Assembly (NCBI RefSeq): GCF_013415365.1
Contig: NZ_JACBYB010000021.1
Location: forward strand, 186,001 to 250,000
DNA from: Gemella sp. GL1
GTDB lineage: Bacteria > Bacillota > Bacilli > Staphylococcales > Gemellaceae
Length of the DNA stretch: 64,000 bases
Direction: 5' to 3'
How positions within the stretch are numbered: position 1 is the first letter of the stretch; every line of letters starts with the position of its first letter. Of this stretch, positions 7,872 to 16,417 are shown one piece after another. A program made the translations under genes and the position numbers. The notes under the pieces are model-generated. The model had not been told where the DNA came from. It was given only the letters and a program-made list of their open reading frames with translations, and made no database searches.

Positions 7872-9518
7872 TTATTTCAATATTATTCTACTCACTAATT
7901 TCTCTATCTTCCCTTTCAAAACATTTCTCTCCACTGAATTTTGAATATAAGGATGCAATAATTTTTCTAATTCATCATGAAAAATTATATCTTTATCTAG
8001 AATATTATTAGATATATGTACTAATTTTATAATATCTTCATTGACTAAAACTGGATGTACTTTAACTATAGGTACTTTACTTTCAATACCGGTATTACTT
8101 GTTACAATTAAATCAATTTCTAAAAGATCACTAACAGTATAATATTGTTCTGATGTAAATACTGCTTCTATTTCATAATTTTTTAATAACTTTGAAACTT
8201 GGTTTAATAGTAATTTTTGGACACCAATCCCCTCATCACATACAATTATTGCCTTTTTACTATCCTGGGATAATACTAGCTCTTTTTCTAATTCTCCACC
8301 CAAATGTATAGTTATATATGCAATATCATCATCTGTTAATTTTACTTTCCAACTTTCTTCTAAAATACCAACACTAGACTTAGTTATTTCAAATAATTCA
8401 CTGTGCATCTCCTTTATATATTTCAAAAGTGGGTTTATAGAAAAAACTCCATATCTTTTTCTGTATATTAAAGCTTTAGCATGCATTAATAATTGATTTA
8501 ATAAGTCGTTATATTTTTTAAATTTAATACCATATTGAACATTTAAATTTTTTAAAAACACATCCAAAATTTCTTTCATTTCTTTATAATCTTTTGAATT
8601 TAAATGCGTATCCGTATATTTTCTAAACGATAAGAGTAGCATAACAATCAAGCTAATTTCTATATCATCTAACTCTATTTTAAAGTTGCTACATAAACCT
8701 TGGGATATTTTTTCAGCTAACTTATACTCAATTTTTTTAGAAATTCCTTCAAAATCATTCCTTACCATTTCTTTATCTTTATCTGTTAATTCTATAGATC
8801 TATAAGATAGTATTAAATAAGGTAAAATTTGAATCATAAACTTGCTATCTTGATGATTTATCTTCTTTCCTAAGATGTAATCAGAAGTTTCAATTTCCCT
8901 TTTTAAAAAACTTTTAACTTCCTCAGAAAAATAATTATCAAATCCTGTAATATCAACAATCTTATCTTTTACTATATTTACAAATCCAATATTATCCTCT
9001 GTATACACTCTATATAACAACCTATACAAGTATTGTATCTTTGATAAAGGGTGACAATCTAAATAATAACCTTTTGCTTTAGTTACTTTTAAAAAAATAT
9101 CATATTCTTCTTCTGATAATTTCGTTCTCATAACAATCAAATCACTTAAAATCGTATTTCTTGATACATCTGTAAGGTGCATTAATTTTTCAATAGTTAC
9201 TCTTTCTTTAGAAATTGCAATATAAATTAAACTTAATCTTACTCTCTCTGTAACATTCATAACATAAGAATAATCATCTAATTCTGCTAATAATTTTCTA
9301 CATACATCTTTTTGTTCATCAGTTAACTGTAATCCAACTCTAGGGTATGATTTTATTTCTCCTACACCTTGTGGTAGTGCTTTATTTATTTTTTCTAAAT
9401 GATAATATATTTTCCTTCTTGATTGATTTAATTTGGATGAAATTGTCATGATAGTTTCCGCTTCTTCTAGTTCTATAAGATATACTAGTAAATCATAACT
9501 TTTTTTGTCCAGCAACAT
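7872..9518 (-). CDS. PRD-domain transcriptional activator of the ascorbate genes (BglG/MtlR type)
   Basis: A 548-aa regulator. The N terminus (about 1-160) has two helix-turn-helix segments, for example IMTISSKLNQSRRKIYYHLEKI and a second around LMHLTDVSRNTILSDLIVM. Two PTS-regulation domains follow (about 180-395), then an EIIB-Gat-like domain with KKAIIVCDEGIGVQKLLLNQV (about 410-500). The last ~50 residues do not look like a full EIIA domain, which larger members of this family carry. It sits between ulaF and ulaG, facing the same way, so the inferred role is phosphorylation-controlled activation of both ula promoters. AAAGGGG precedes the ATG. The TATAAT-like box at about 9570 suggests its own promoter. 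Confidence 0.8.
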   Translation of the reverse strand: MLLDKKSYDLLVYLIELEEAETIMTISSKLNQSRRKIYYHLEKINKALPQGVGEIKSYPRVGLQLTDEQKDVCRKLLAELDDYSYVMNVTERVRLSLIYIAISKERVTIEKLMHLTDVSRNTILSDLIVMRTKLSEEEYDIFLKVTKAKGYYLDCHPLSKIQYLYRLLYRVYTEDNIGFVNIVKDKIVDITGFDNYFSEEVKSFLKREIETSDYILGKKINHQDSKFMIQILPYLILSYRSIELTDKDKEMVRNDFEGISKKIEYKLAEKISQGLCSNFKIELDDIEISLIVMLLLSFRKYTDTHLNSKDYKEMKEILDVFLKNLNVQYGIKFKKYNDLLNQLLMHAKALIYRKRYGVFSINPLLKYIKEMHSELFEITKSSVGILEESWKVKLTDDDIAYITIHLGGELEKELVLSQDSKKAIIVCDEGIGVQKLLLNQVSKLLKNYEIEAVFTSEQYYTVSDLLEIDLIVTSNTGIESKVPIVKVHPVLVNEDIIKLVHISNNILDKDIIFHDELEKLLHPYIQNSVERNVLKGKIEKLVSRIILK

Positions 9519-9587
9519 TTTGTTATCCCCTTTAGTAATATGTAACTTTGTAATTTAATATTATAATAACATAGTACTCCATAATTG

Positions 9588-9625
9588 AAAAGATGCAAAA
9601 CTAAAAATTTAGTTTTGCATCTTTT
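9588..9625 (-). terminator. Terminator of the ulaABCDEF operon
   Basis: A perfect 18-bp stem with a 2-base centre (9588-9605 with 9608-9625) begins 13 bases past the ulaF stop. The stem ends in CATCTTTT in either direction. Confidence 0.8.
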
Positions 9626-9637
9626 ATTACAATTTTT

Positions 9638-10354
9638 TTAATGTTTGTCACCTTTTTGACCATAATAAGCATTTGGACCATGCTTTCTTAAATAATGTTT
9701 ATCCATTATATATTTTGGTGCACTCTCCACTCTTGGATTAATTTGTTCAGTAAACCTGTTCATCTTAGATACTTCTTCTAAAACTACACTATGATAAACT
9801 GCTTGCTCTGGATCTTTCCCCCAAGTAAATGGACCATGATTTCTCACTACAATTCCTGGTACAGCTAGTGGTTCTATTCCTCTTTTTGCAAACTCTTCCA
9901 CGATTACTTTTCCTGTTTCTATTTCATATGCTGAATTTACTTCGCCTTCTGTTAAAGATCTAGCACATGGAATAGTTCCATAGAAGTAATCAGCGTGTGT
10001 TGTTCCATAGAAAGGAATATCTCTCCCTGCTTGTGCCCAAGCAACAGCCTCTGTCGAATGTGTATGAACTACAGCACCCACTTCTGGCCAAGCTTTGTAT
10101 AATTCTACATGTGTTGGTAAGTCTGAAGATGGATTTAAATCTCCTTCAATCACATTTCCGTCTAAATCTGTTACCACCATATTTTCTGGAGTCAATTTAT
10201 CATAATCAACTCCTGATGGTTTAATAACAATTACCCCTGCTTCTCTATCAACTTCTGAAACATTTCCCCATGTAAATTTAACCAAGCCATGTTCTGGTAA
10301 TGATTTGTTTGCTTCACAAACTCTTTTTCTAATCTCTTCTAATGATTTCGACAT
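9638..10354 (-). CDS. ulaF: L-ribulose-5-phosphate 4-epimerase
   Basis: A 238-aa class II aldolase-fold zinc enzyme, AraD/UlaF/SgbE family. It interconverts L-ribulose 5-phosphate and D-xylulose 5-phosphate, the last step of ascorbate catabolism. Visible are FTWGNVSEVDREAG near the N terminus, the zinc histidines in VVHTHSTEAVAWAQ (about 95), and IVVRNHGPFTWGK (about 170). The symbol ulaF rather than araD is chosen because the gene closes the ula operon, one base after ulaE. Confidence 0.93.
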   Translation of the reverse strand: MSKSLEEIRKRVCEANKSLPEHGLVKFTWGNVSEVDREAGVIVIKPSGVDYDKLTPENMVVTDLDGNVIEGDLNPSSDLPTHVELYKAWPEVGAVVHTHSTEAVAWAQAGRDIPFYGTTHADYFYGTIPCARSLTEGEVNSAYEIETGKVIVEEFAKRGIEPLAVPGIVVRNHGPFTWGKDPEQAVYHSVVLEEVSKMNRFTEQINPRVESAPKYIMDKHYLRKHGPNAYYGQKGDKH

Positions 10355-10355
10355 A

Positions 10356-11219
10356 TTATCTTAACCCCGCTTTCTCAATTAATGGATATAGAAAGTCTTG
10401 TGCTTTCTTAATCTCCTCTTTAGTTTCTTCAACAGAGCTACAATTTTCTGACCACATCTCTATTAGGAATGGCCCTCTATAATTTGATTTCTTAACAACA
10501 TCAAAAACATGCTCCCAATCTACACAGCCTTCTCCAAAAGGAACATCCCTAAATTGTCCTTTTGAAGTTTCAGTTACTGCATAAGTATCTTTCAAATGTA
10601 AGGCTGCTATTGATCTATGACCAATATAGAATTCACTCCATAAGTCATTATGCCAAGCTGATAGATTTCCTGTATCAGGATATACAAATAGATAAGGAGA
10701 ATCTACTTCTTTTTCTATTGCTAGATACTTTTCAATTGAATTGATGAATGGATCATCCATTATCTCGATAGCAAGCATTACCTGAGCTTCTTCTGCCCAA
10801 TCACATGCTTTTCTTAAATTTTTAACAAATCTTTCCCTTGTTTGAGGTGATTTTTCTTCATAGTAAACATCATATCCTGCCAACTGAATAGTTCTAACAC
10901 CTAAGTCTTGTGCTAATTCTATACATTTTTTCATAAGGTCTAATGATTTTTTTTCAATTTCTGGATCATTCGACCCTAAAGGATACCTTCTGTGCCCTGA
11001 AAAGCATATACTAGGTATTCTTACTCCTGTTTCATAAATAGCCTTTACTATATCTAATCTCTCTTCCTTAGTCCATTCTAATCTAGCTAATCTTGCATCC
11101 GATTCATCTACTGACATTTCAACAAAATCAAATCCTAATTCTTTGGCAAAATTTAATCTTTCTAACCAAGTATAGTGCTTAGGTGTTGCTTTTTCATATA
11201 TACCTATTGGACGAGTCAT
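10356..11219 (-). CDS. ulaE: L-xylulose-5-phosphate 3-epimerase (L-ribulose-5-phosphate 3-epimerase)
   Basis: A 287-aa TIM-barrel epimerase (AP-endonuclease family 2 fold) converting L-xylulose 5-phosphate to L-ribulose 5-phosphate. Conserved stretches are FVEMSVDESDARLARL, PSICFSGHRRYPLGS and a metal-site pair in VYPDTGNLSAW / LHLKDTYAVT. A TTG at 11234 would give five extra residues but overlaps the ulaD stop; GGGGG 8 bases before the ATG at 11219 supports the shorter form, close to the 284 aa of E. coli UlaE. It is tightly coupled to ulaD (5-base gap) and ulaF. Confidence 0.93.
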   Translation of the reverse strand: MTRPIGIYEKATPKHYTWLERLNFAKELGFDFVEMSVDESDARLARLEWTKEERLDIVKAIYETGVRIPSICFSGHRRYPLGSNDPEIEKKSLDLMKKCIELAQDLGVRTIQLAGYDVYYEEKSPQTRERFVKNLRKACDWAEEAQVMLAIEIMDDPFINSIEKYLAIEKEVDSPYLFVYPDTGNLSAWHNDLWSEFYIGHRSIAALHLKDTYAVTETSKGQFRDVPFGEGCVDWEHVFDVVKKSNYRGPFLIEMWSENCSSVEETKEEIKKAQDFLYPLIEKAGLR

Positions 11220-11224
11220 ATTAA

Positions 11225-11890
11225 CTACCCCCAAATTCTACGAATTTCATCTTTGAATTCACGTGCTGCAGCCGCTGGATTTTCTGCTTCTGTAATTCCA
11301 CGACCTGCAATAAATGTGTAAACATCTACTCCTTCAAATAATTTTAGAGTTGATACATCCAGTCCTCCAGTTACTGATACACGGAATCCCATTTCAATAA
11401 GTTTCTTAACCTTGTTAAGATCTCTTTCTCCCCATGTTTCCCCAGCTAATAGAGCATCTCTTGATTGGTGATAAATTGCTTGAGAAATTCCTGCATCTAG
11501 CCATAATTGTGCTTGTTCATAAGTCCAATCACCATATAATTCTATTTGAATTTCACCTTTTTCTCCATTAACTTCTTTAATTGCTTTCAATGCTGCTTCC
11601 ATTGTTGGAATAGTTGCCGAACAGATACATGTCATCCAGTCAGCTCCTCTTACTGCATTATTTTTAGCGATTGTCCCACCTGCATCAGCACATTTTGTAT
11701 CCGCTACAATAATTTTATCTGGGAACAAGTTACGTAATACTTCTACTAATTCAGACCCTACTTGTAGTAAACACACTGTTCCAGCTTCAATAATATCTAC
11801 TTCATGTCCTACTGAAACTGCCGCTTTAATAGCTCCTTTCAAATCTGAGTGATCTAATGCTACTTGTAAATTTGGAATTCTCTTTGTCAT
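11225..11890 (-). CDS. ulaD: 3-keto-L-gulonate-6-phosphate decarboxylase
   Basis: A 221-aa (beta/alpha)8 decarboxylase of the OMP-decarboxylase suprafamily that turns 3-keto-L-gulonate 6-phosphate into L-xylulose 5-phosphate and CO2. Catalytic signatures are LQVALDHSD near the N terminus, DIIEAGT (Glu) and the magnesium/catalytic run VADTKCADAGG (about 60-70), which contains the D-x-K-x-x-D pattern. Hexulose-6-phosphate synthase is a close relative; operon position decides for UlaD. GGAG precedes the ATG. Confidence 0.94.
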   Translation of the reverse strand: MTKRIPNLQVALDHSDLKGAIKAAVSVGHEVDIIEAGTVCLLQVGSELVEVLRNLFPDKIIVADTKCADAGGTIAKNNAVRGADWMTCICSATIPTMEAALKAIKEVNGEKGEIQIELYGDWTYEQAQLWLDAGISQAIYHQSRDALLAGETWGERDLNKVKKLIEMGFRVSVTGGLDVSTLKLFEGVDVYTFIAGRGITEAENPAAAAREFKDEIRRIWG

Positions 11891-11926
11891 TTTATTGTTC
11901 TCCTTATTAATAAATTAAATTTCTAA

Positions 11927-12412
11927 CTATCCTTCTAAATCTAATCCTGCTAAGTATGGGCTATTTTTAGATTCTTCTACCATTGCTAAAACCTCTTCCG
12001 GAGTTTTACACTCAACTAATCTTGCTATTGAATTCTCTAATTCAAATAATGCTACTATTTGAGGGATTGCTACTGATGTATGAATATCCGCTGAAGTTGC
12101 TGCTAAAGTTACAAGTACTGAAACTTCCTTACCATCAGAAAAAGCAACTGGTTCATCTAATGTTATTAATGAGAATGAATCTCTATTTACACCTACACCT
12201 GCTTTAGCATGTGGCATAGCCATTCCTGGCATTAAAATATAATATGGACCATATTCTTCAGTAGATTCTAAAATTGCTTCATAATATTCTCTAGTTACAG
12301 CCCCGCTATCAATAAGTGGTTGTACCGATAATTCTACTGCCTCTTGCCATGTTTCTGCATGCAGTCCTAATCTAATTGAATCGTTTTCCTTAAATGCTCT
12401 AGTTAAATTCAT
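11927..12412 (-). CDS. ulaC: Ascorbate PTS EIIA component
   Basis: A 161-aa EIIA of the mannitol/fructose-like fold. The phospho-accepting histidine is in LMPGMAMPHAKAGVG (about residue 70), with SLITLDEPVAFSDGKEVSVLVTLAATS downstream typical of the family. It receives phosphate from HPr and passes it to UlaB. It is separated from ulaB by 79 bases containing a stable hairpin. Start chosen at the ATG preceded by AAGGAG. Confidence 0.92.
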   Translation of the reverse strand: MNLTRAFKENDSIRLGLHAETWQEAVELSVQPLIDSGAVTREYYEAILESTEEYGPYYILMPGMAMPHAKAGVGVNRDSFSLITLDEPVAFSDGKEVSVLVTLAATSADIHTSVAIPQIVALFELENSIARLVECKTPEEVLAMVEESKNSPYLAGLDLEG

Positions 12413-12442
12413 TTTGCTGTCTCCTTAATTTTATATAAAATT

Positions 12443-12468
12443 AAGGGCTGGGCCTTGACCCAACCCTT
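12443..12468 (-). terminator. Intra-operon hairpin between ulaB and ulaC
   Basis: A 10-bp GC-rich stem (12443-12452 with 12459-12468) whose one mismatch becomes a G-U pair in minus-strand RNA, followed there by AATTTTAT. It could reduce expression of the enzymes relative to the A-B components or stabilise a processed end. Confidence 0.55.
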
Positions 12469-12491
12469 TTATTGTTCATTACTGTAATATA

Positions 12492-12770
12492 TTATAGTAC
12501 TTCTTGTAATTTTGCTTTAATTTCTGCATCATCCATTAAGTTTTCTAATCCTACTAATTTACCAGTAGTACGACCTTCTAATTCCTTGATTAAGTGGTTT
12601 GATGCTACAACAATATCGTATCCTGATGCTAATGACTTAGCTTCTCCTACTGAACAAGATGCTGATTGAAAATCAGTTACACCTAATTGTCTAAGTGCAT
12701 TTTCAACTTTCATCTTGATAACCATTGATGATCCCATTCCATTTCCACATGCTGTTAATACTTTTACCAT
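12492..12770 (-). CDS. ulaB: Ascorbate PTS EIIB component
   Basis: A 92-aa EIIB of the lactose/galactitol-like fold, phosphorylated on the Cys of LTACGNGMGSSMVIKMKV close to the N terminus. An upstream in-frame TTG (12785) lies within GGAGGAAAAT, the ribosome binding site of the ATG at 12770, so the ATG is used. It lies between ulaA and ulaC in the standard ulaABC order. Confidence 0.94.
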   Translation of the reverse strand: MVKVLTACGNGMGSSMVIKMKVENALRQLGVTDFQSASCSVGEAKSLASGYDIVVASNHLIKELEGRTTGKLVGLENLMDDAEIKAKLQEVL

Positions 12771-12823
12771 TTTATTTTCCTCCAAAAATTATTTTATTTT
12801 TATATTATTTTATTGACTTAATA

Positions 12824-14260
12824 TTATTGTGTTTCACCGCGGTAGTATTTTTCTTTATCCTTAGCTCTTGCATATTGAAGTTGAGGTAAGATTAAGAAGA
12901 ATAGACATACTAGAACGTATCCTAAAATTCCTAAATTCTCGAATACATATCCGAATGGTAACCAAGGTAGAACAAAGTCGATGTTTCCATGGTAACCACC
13001 TACTAATCCAAGTAGAGATACTGCTAATGCTCCAAGAGCTACTTGGAGAATACCAGAGATGAATGATAGCACTACCGCTGCTCTCCATCCTCCTCGTTTG
13101 TCAGCATACACCGCTATTGCTGCATTATCGAAGAATACTGGTACGAACCCTGTAATTATTAATATCGGGTTTTTGAAAATTACTAATAATCCTATTGTAA
13201 TAAGTTGACCTATTAAACCGAATGCAAATCCTGAAAGAACTGCGTTTGATGAACCAAATCCATAAGATGCGGCAACATCTACCGCTGGGAACGAACCCGG
13301 TAATAATTTTGATGAAATACCTTGGAAGGCATTTGTTAACTCGGCTACGAACATACGTACACCTTGCATCAAAATAAATAAGTACACTGAGAATGTTAGA
13401 GATGTTTGTAATATGTACATAAAGAAAGCTTGTTTAGCTGGGTTATATACATCTCCAGTTGTAATTACAGCTTTATCCGCCATAATTTCAGGTCCTAAAA
13501 CCGTTAAAATTGCTCCGAAGAAAACAATCATAAGTGTTGCAGATGCAACAACTGTATCATGGAAGATATTTAAAAATCTTGGTAATTTTAAGTTATCTAA
13601 ATTATCTTCTTTTTTACCGAAAAATGGTGCCACCTTATCTACAAACCATAAAGCAAATTGTTGCTGATGTCCGATAGCAAAACCACCACCACCAGTTAAT
13701 CTTTGTGTTGCTTCTACTGTTAAGTTAGAACTTACTGCCCAGTAAAGACCACAGATAAGACCAACGTATAATGCTGCTGTGCTTCCTTGTAATGCCGGTA
13801 TTAATAATAGAACGAAAACCGAAACTGTCGCCGCTTGTTGAACCATGATATGACCCGTAATGAACAGTGTACGAACTTTTGTAATTTTACGAAGTGCCAC
13901 TAAAAGAATATTTACACCAAATCCAATTAATAATGCTGTCGTAGCAACTTCAATGAATCCCATCTCAGTAAGTTTTTGGTTGGCTGCTGTTAATCCAAAA
14001 TATGGATCAATAACTGCGGCATTCAAACCAAATCTTTTATCTAATGCTGCAAGTACTGGACGGAAAGTTCTTACTAGTCCCCCGGCCCCTACATCCAAGA
14101 TAAGGTATCCTACTGTTGCTTTAATGAATCCTGCAAACACTTCGTGTGCAGATTTCTTCAGTAAAGCATACCCTATTAATACTAATAGACCTACGAAGAA
14201 TGCTGGTTTCTGCAAAATATTTTGAGAAAACCAATTTAATATAGTAATTAATATTTCCAT
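12824..14260 (-). CDS. ulaA: Ascorbate-specific PTS EIIC transporter
   Basis: A 478-aa polytopic membrane permease of the L-ascorbate PTS, with roughly ten or more hydrophobic segments. Recognisable stretches are QPQQ-free N-terminal ILNWFSQNILQKPAFFVG, LTGGGGFAIGHQQQFALW and GFVPVFFDNAAIAVYADK, all typical of UlaA. It imports ascorbate with phosphorylation through UlaB and UlaC. It is the first gene of the operon, preceded by AAAGGAG and by a promoter with a poly-T -35 and the shared 40-bp element. Confidence 0.95.
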   Translation of the reverse strand: MEILITILNWFSQNILQKPAFFVGLLVLIGYALLKKSAHEVFAGFIKATVGYLILDVGAGGLVRTFRPVLAALDKRFGLNAAVIDPYFGLTAANQKLTEMGFIEVATTALLIGFGVNILLVALRKITKVRTLFITGHIMVQQAATVSVFVLLLIPALQGSTAALYVGLICGLYWAVSSNLTVEATQRLTGGGGFAIGHQQQFALWFVDKVAPFFGKKEDNLDNLKLPRFLNIFHDTVVASATLMIVFFGAILTVLGPEIMADKAVITTGDVYNPAKQAFFMYILQTSLTFSVYLFILMQGVRMFVAELTNAFQGISSKLLPGSFPAVDVAASYGFGSSNAVLSGFAFGLIGQLITIGLLVIFKNPILIITGFVPVFFDNAAIAVYADKRGGWRAAVVLSFISGILQVALGALAVSLLGLVGGYHGNIDFVLPWLPFGYVFENLGILGYVLVCLFFLILPQLQYARAKDKEKYYRGETQ

Positions 14261-14299
14261 ATCATCTACTCCTTTTTATTTAATTTTCTTTACACTTCT

Positions 14300-14328
14300 A
14301 TTGTATAGGGTTTCAAATGATAAAAAAA
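14300..14328 (-). promoter_or_regulatory. ulaABCDEF promoter with non-consensus -35
   Basis: -10 TACAAT at 14305-14300; 17 bp upstream the -35 position (14328-14323) reads TTTTTT, as at ulaG. This argues for positive control. Confidence 0.65.
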
Positions 14329-14362
14329 GACCAAAGAACACCCAATCATCTGTTCAAAATTG
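14323..14362 (-). promoter_or_regulatory. Putative operator of the ula regulator, copy 2 (ulaA)
   Basis: The counterpart of 7816-7855: ungapped, same orientation, same distance to the -10 (29 bases from the GACC edge in both). Shared core TTGGTCTTTTTT, with the distal half TTTTGxACAxAT. The rest of the 283-base gap before mtnN (14363-14509) shows no gene. Confidence 0.6.
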
Positions 14363-14509
14363 GATACATGCCTTACTAAATAAATAATAGACGGCTTTAT
14401 CTGCAAACTATACTAGCAAATTAACTCCATTTTAAACATCTCAATACCTATTAAATATATGTCTATAATATTTCTGACATACTATTACTGTATCCTATAT
14501 GCGGTAAAT

Positions 14510-14540
14510 TTATAAAAAACCACCGTATTAACGATGGTTT
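14510..14540 (-). terminator. Terminator of the trmR-udk-greA-mtnN operon
   Basis: A 9-bp stem (14517-14525 with 14532-14540; one G-U in the minus RNA) directly after the mtnN stop, followed on the minus strand by TTTTTTATAAA. Confidence 0.75.
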
Positions 14541-14543
14541 ATG

Positions 14544-15239
14544 CTATATTCTCTTGATTAATTCACTTGTAATTTTTGATGAATTTTGAGCTGCAATTCC
14601 TAAAAACTCATCAAATGTAATTCTACTTCCTTCTTCAGCTTTGTCACTCACAGAACGACAAATTATAAACCTAATACCAAAATTATAACATGTTTGAGCA
14701 ATAGCTGCTGCTTCCATATCTACAGCAAGCAAAGCTGGAAATTTTTCTAAAATATCTTTTTTTAATTCTTTATCTGAAATAAATGAATCTGATGTTCCTA
14801 ATAAGCCCAAATGAATACTATACTCACCTAAATCGAAATCTTTTGTATTTACCAGTATAGTCTGAACTAAATCTTCATCACTTAGATATTTGGCTGGCAT
14901 TTGTGGCACTTGACCTAACTCATAACCAAAGTGCCTTGCATCCACATCAAAATGTACAACCTGCGTAGCTACAATTAAATCTCCTACTTCTAAATCTTTA
15001 ACTAAAGCTCCACAAGAACCAATATTTATAACAAAATCTACTTTGTAATTGTCTAATAATAAAGATGTTGCAATAGCTGCATTAACTTTACCTGGCTTAC
15101 AAAGCATTAAGACTATTTCTTTATCTAGATATCTCCCTAGATAAAAATCTACATGTGCTTTCTTTTCTATCCTCAAATCCTTAATTTGAGATTTTATAAT
15201 AGCTACTTCTTCAGGCATTGCTCCTATTAGTGCTATCAT
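14544..15239 (-). CDS. mtnN: 5'-methylthioadenosine/S-adenosylhomocysteine nucleosidase
   Basis: A 231-aa nucleoside phosphorylase-fold enzyme (Pfs/MtnN) that cleaves MTA and SAH, recycling methionine and feeding the AI-2 pathway. Signatures are MIALIGAMPEEVAIIK at the N terminus, FVINIGSCGAL, and the catalytic region ALLAVDMEAAAIAQTC / ICRSVSDKAEEG. The frame is open six codons further, but those codons overlap greA; the ATG at 15239, one base after the greA stop, gives the standard N terminus. Downstream of greA as in Bacillus. Confidence 0.95.
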   Translation of the reverse strand: MIALIGAMPEEVAIIKSQIKDLRIEKKAHVDFYLGRYLDKEIVLMLCKPGKVNAAIATSLLLDNYKVDFVINIGSCGALVKDLEVGDLIVATQVVHFDVDARHFGYELGQVPQMPAKYLSDEDLVQTILVNTKDFDLGEYSIHLGLLGTSDSFISDKELKKDILEKFPALLAVDMEAAAIAQTCYNFGIRFIICRSVSDKAEEGSRITFDEFLGIAAQNSSKITSELIKRI

Positions 15240-15240
15240 A

Positions 15241-15726
15241 CTATTTAACCTTAACAACCTTAATATCCATAGACGCTTCTGGTCCTGTTGGAAGAGAAAT
15301 TTTTACTATATCTCCTATTTTTTTACCAAGTAATGCTTGTCCAATTGGTGATTCATTAGAAATTTTTGCTTCTAGTGGGTTTGCTTCTGCAACCCCTACA
15401 ATTTTATAACTCTCTTCCTCTCCATGTGGTAATTCTACGAATGTAACTGTGTGACCTAGACGAATAACATTTGATCCAGCTTCAATAGTAACAATTTTCG
15501 CAAAACGAATTTGTTGCTCTAGCTCTAAAATCTTTTGCTCTATTTCTCCTTGTGCATCTTTAGCTGCATGATACTCAGCATTCTCAGATAAATCTCCAAA
15601 AGAACGTGCAACTTTAATTTCTTCTACGATTTCTGGACGTCTTACTGTTTTTAAATAATCTAATTCTGCTACTAACTTATCATAACCCTCTTGGGTCATT
15701 TGAAATTCAATTTTCTCTTCTGCCAT
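15241..15726 (-). CDS. greA: Transcription elongation factor GreA
   Basis: A 161-aa GreA: an N-terminal coiled coil (about 1-75, with DLSENAEYHAAKDAQ at its tip region) that enters the RNA polymerase secondary channel, and a C-terminal FKBP-like domain (SNESPIGQALLGKKIGD). It stimulates cleavage of backtracked transcripts. The product ends KVVKVK. GAGAAAGAGG precedes the ATG. It stands between udk and mtnN, a Bacillus order. Confidence 0.97.
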   Translation of the reverse strand: MAEEKIEFQMTQEGYDKLVAELDYLKTVRRPEIVEEIKVARSFGDLSENAEYHAAKDAQGEIEQKILELEQQIRFAKIVTIEAGSNVIRLGHTVTFVELPHGEEESYKIVGVAEANPLEAKISNESPIGQALLGKKIGDIVKISLPTGPEASMDIKVVKVK

Positions 15727-15775
15727 TATTTTATCCTCTTTCTCTTTAATCTTTATAATTATAAACTTTTTTTAA

Positions 15776-16396
15776 TTATTTTTCTAGTATTGACTTAATT
15801 TTTGTCAGCAGTATATCTACTGCAATATCGTTATATCCACCATCTGGTATTACAATATCCGCATATTGACGAGTTGGTTGAATATATTGCTCATGCATTG
15901 GTCTTACCGATGTTAAATATTGACTTATTACCGACTCAACACTACGACCACGCTCTTTCATATCACGTAATAACCTTCTTAAAATTCTTATGTCACTCGG
16001 TGTATCAACAAATATTTTAATATCTAATTGTTCTCTTAATGTTTTTGAATATAAACCAAATAATCCTTCAAGTATAATTACTTCTTTGGACTCTTGATGC
16101 TTTGTTTCACTAGATCTAGTATGATTTACATAATCATAGATAGGCATATCTACTTCTCTTCCTTGAATAAGCTCTTGTAAATGTTGAGCTAATAAGTCAT
16201 TATCAAAAGCATCTGGATGATCATAGTTAGTCTTAACTCTTTCTTCCATAGTCAAATGATCTTGATTTTTATAATAATAATCTTGCTCAATAAGTACCAC
16301 CTTATCTTGGCTTAATTCTTCAATAACTCTCTTTGTAACAGTTGTTTTCCCACTTCCACTTCCACCAACTATTCCTATAACTAAAGGCTTTTTCAT
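15776..16396 (-). CDS. udk: Uridine/cytidine kinase
   Basis: A 206-aa P-loop kinase that phosphorylates uridine and cytidine for pyrimidine salvage. The Walker A GGSGSGKTTVTKRV is at residues 10-20. Further signatures are EQDYYYKNQDHLTMEER, NYDHPDAFDNDLL and VIILEGLFGLY. The length is standard. It lies 21 bases after trmR. Confidence 0.97.
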   Translation of the reverse strand: MKKPLVIGIVGGSGSGKTTVTKRVIEELSQDKVVLIEQDYYYKNQDHLTMEERVKTNYDHPDAFDNDLLAQHLQELIQGREVDMPIYDYVNHTRSSETKHQESKEVIILEGLFGLYSKTLREQLDIKIFVDTPSDIRILRRLLRDMKERGRSVESVISQYLTSVRPMHEQYIQPTRQYADIVIPDGGYNDIAVDILLTKIKSILEK

Positions 16397-16417
16397 TTTA
16401 ATTCATCCTCTCTAAAA

